DNA of 5,417 nt from Spirochaetaceae bacterium (lineage in GTDB: Bacteria > Spirochaetota > Spirochaetia > Treponematales > Breznakiellaceae): assembly GCA_031257075.1 (NCBI GenBank), contig JAIRPM010000024.1, positions 1-5,417 on the forward strand. The letters run 5' to 3'. The notes beneath the pieces were generated by a model. The model saw nothing but the letters and a program-made list of their open reading frames with translations. It had not been told where the DNA came from and searched no databases. Of the stretch, positions 5,340-5,417 are shown in pieces (within the stretch, counting starts at the first letter, position 1; each line of letters opens with the position of its first letter). The position numbers and the translations under genes were made by a program.

Positions 5340-5417
5340 GTGGCTTGGTTCGGCGGCGGTAGCCGGCGGATTGGGCTGCCGGGGAAGGCCTGTTAGGGCG
5401 GTTCCCTCCGGCGGACA
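5340..5417 (+). other. GC-rich foldable leader or start of a structured RNA, cut by the window edge
   Basis: Downstream of the promoter no plus-strand ATG or open frame is seen before the window ends. The sequence can fold: GCCGG (5378-5382) with CCGGC (5408-5412), then GGAA (5383-5386) with TTCC (5402-5405) across a 2-base bulge, and an inner GCC/GGC (5388-5390 with 5397-5399). Such an arrangement fits the 5' part of a stable RNA or a long untranslated leader. RNase P RNA is one candidate, as its conserved AGGAAAGTCC would be expected at about this distance, but that lies outside the window, so the identity is a guess. Confidence 0.3.

Noticed and set aside
5171..5362. 63-residue plus-strand open frame in the C-rich tract
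   Set aside because: Its composition follows the low-complexity DNA (Pro, Thr, Leu), it lacks a ribosome binding site and it runs through a promoter.
4921..5417. Search for tRNA genes, CRISPR repeats and insertion-sequence ends in the gene-free right end
   Set aside because: No T-loop/acceptor pattern, no regularly spaced repeats with unique spacers and no transposase or terminal repeats with target duplication were seen.

Overview
The window reads like a spirochaete chromosome segment, most likely Treponema. This is inferred from protein style only: a relaxed lipobox, an outer-membrane barrel ending in Tyr-His-Phe, a membrane-anchored solute-binding protein, and envelope proteins that resemble treponemal ones from memory. 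No rRNA or other marker gene is visible, so the assignment is tentative. The segment is compact and every recognisable protein gene lies on the minus strand.

Layout, in minus-strand transcription order (right to left). At 4920-4366 lies a small secreted protein with a lipocalin-like core and a Gln/Pro-rich repeat tail. A roughly 240-base gap follows, holding an 8-bp hairpin and a good sigma70-type promoter (TTGACT, 17 bp, TAGAAT). That promoter faces a tight four-gene set: a membrane-anchored extracellular solute-binding protein (4129-2819), a single-pass protein with a band-7/SPFH-like start (2804-1983), an OmpW-like eight-strand outer-membrane barrel candidate (1964-1221) and a lipoprotein with beta-propeller-like sequence (1182-103). 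Gaps are 14, 18 and 38 bases and no terminator is seen between the genes, so they are probably one transcript. The last 102 bases on the left are non-coding and rich in inverted repeats.

The right 497 bases (4921-5417) hold no convincing gene but much structure. Three perfect inverted repeats lie between 4980 and 5109, the largest carrying two AAGCGCTT palindromes one either side. Next comes a strongly strand-asymmetric C-rich tract (about 5174-5290) with two canonical G-quadruplex motifs on the minus strand and a run of CCCACTA-type heptamers. A plus-strand promoter (TTGCCT, 17 bp, TATACT) follows, and then a GC-rich foldable leader that runs off the window, perhaps the start of a structured RNA gene.

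Taken together, the four-gene set places one product in each envelope layer: inner-membrane-tethered ligand binder, inner-membrane scaffold-like protein, outer-membrane barrel and lipoprotein. No ABC permease or ATPase is present. A trans-envelope binding or sensing unit is a reasonable hypothesis but is not shown by the sequence.
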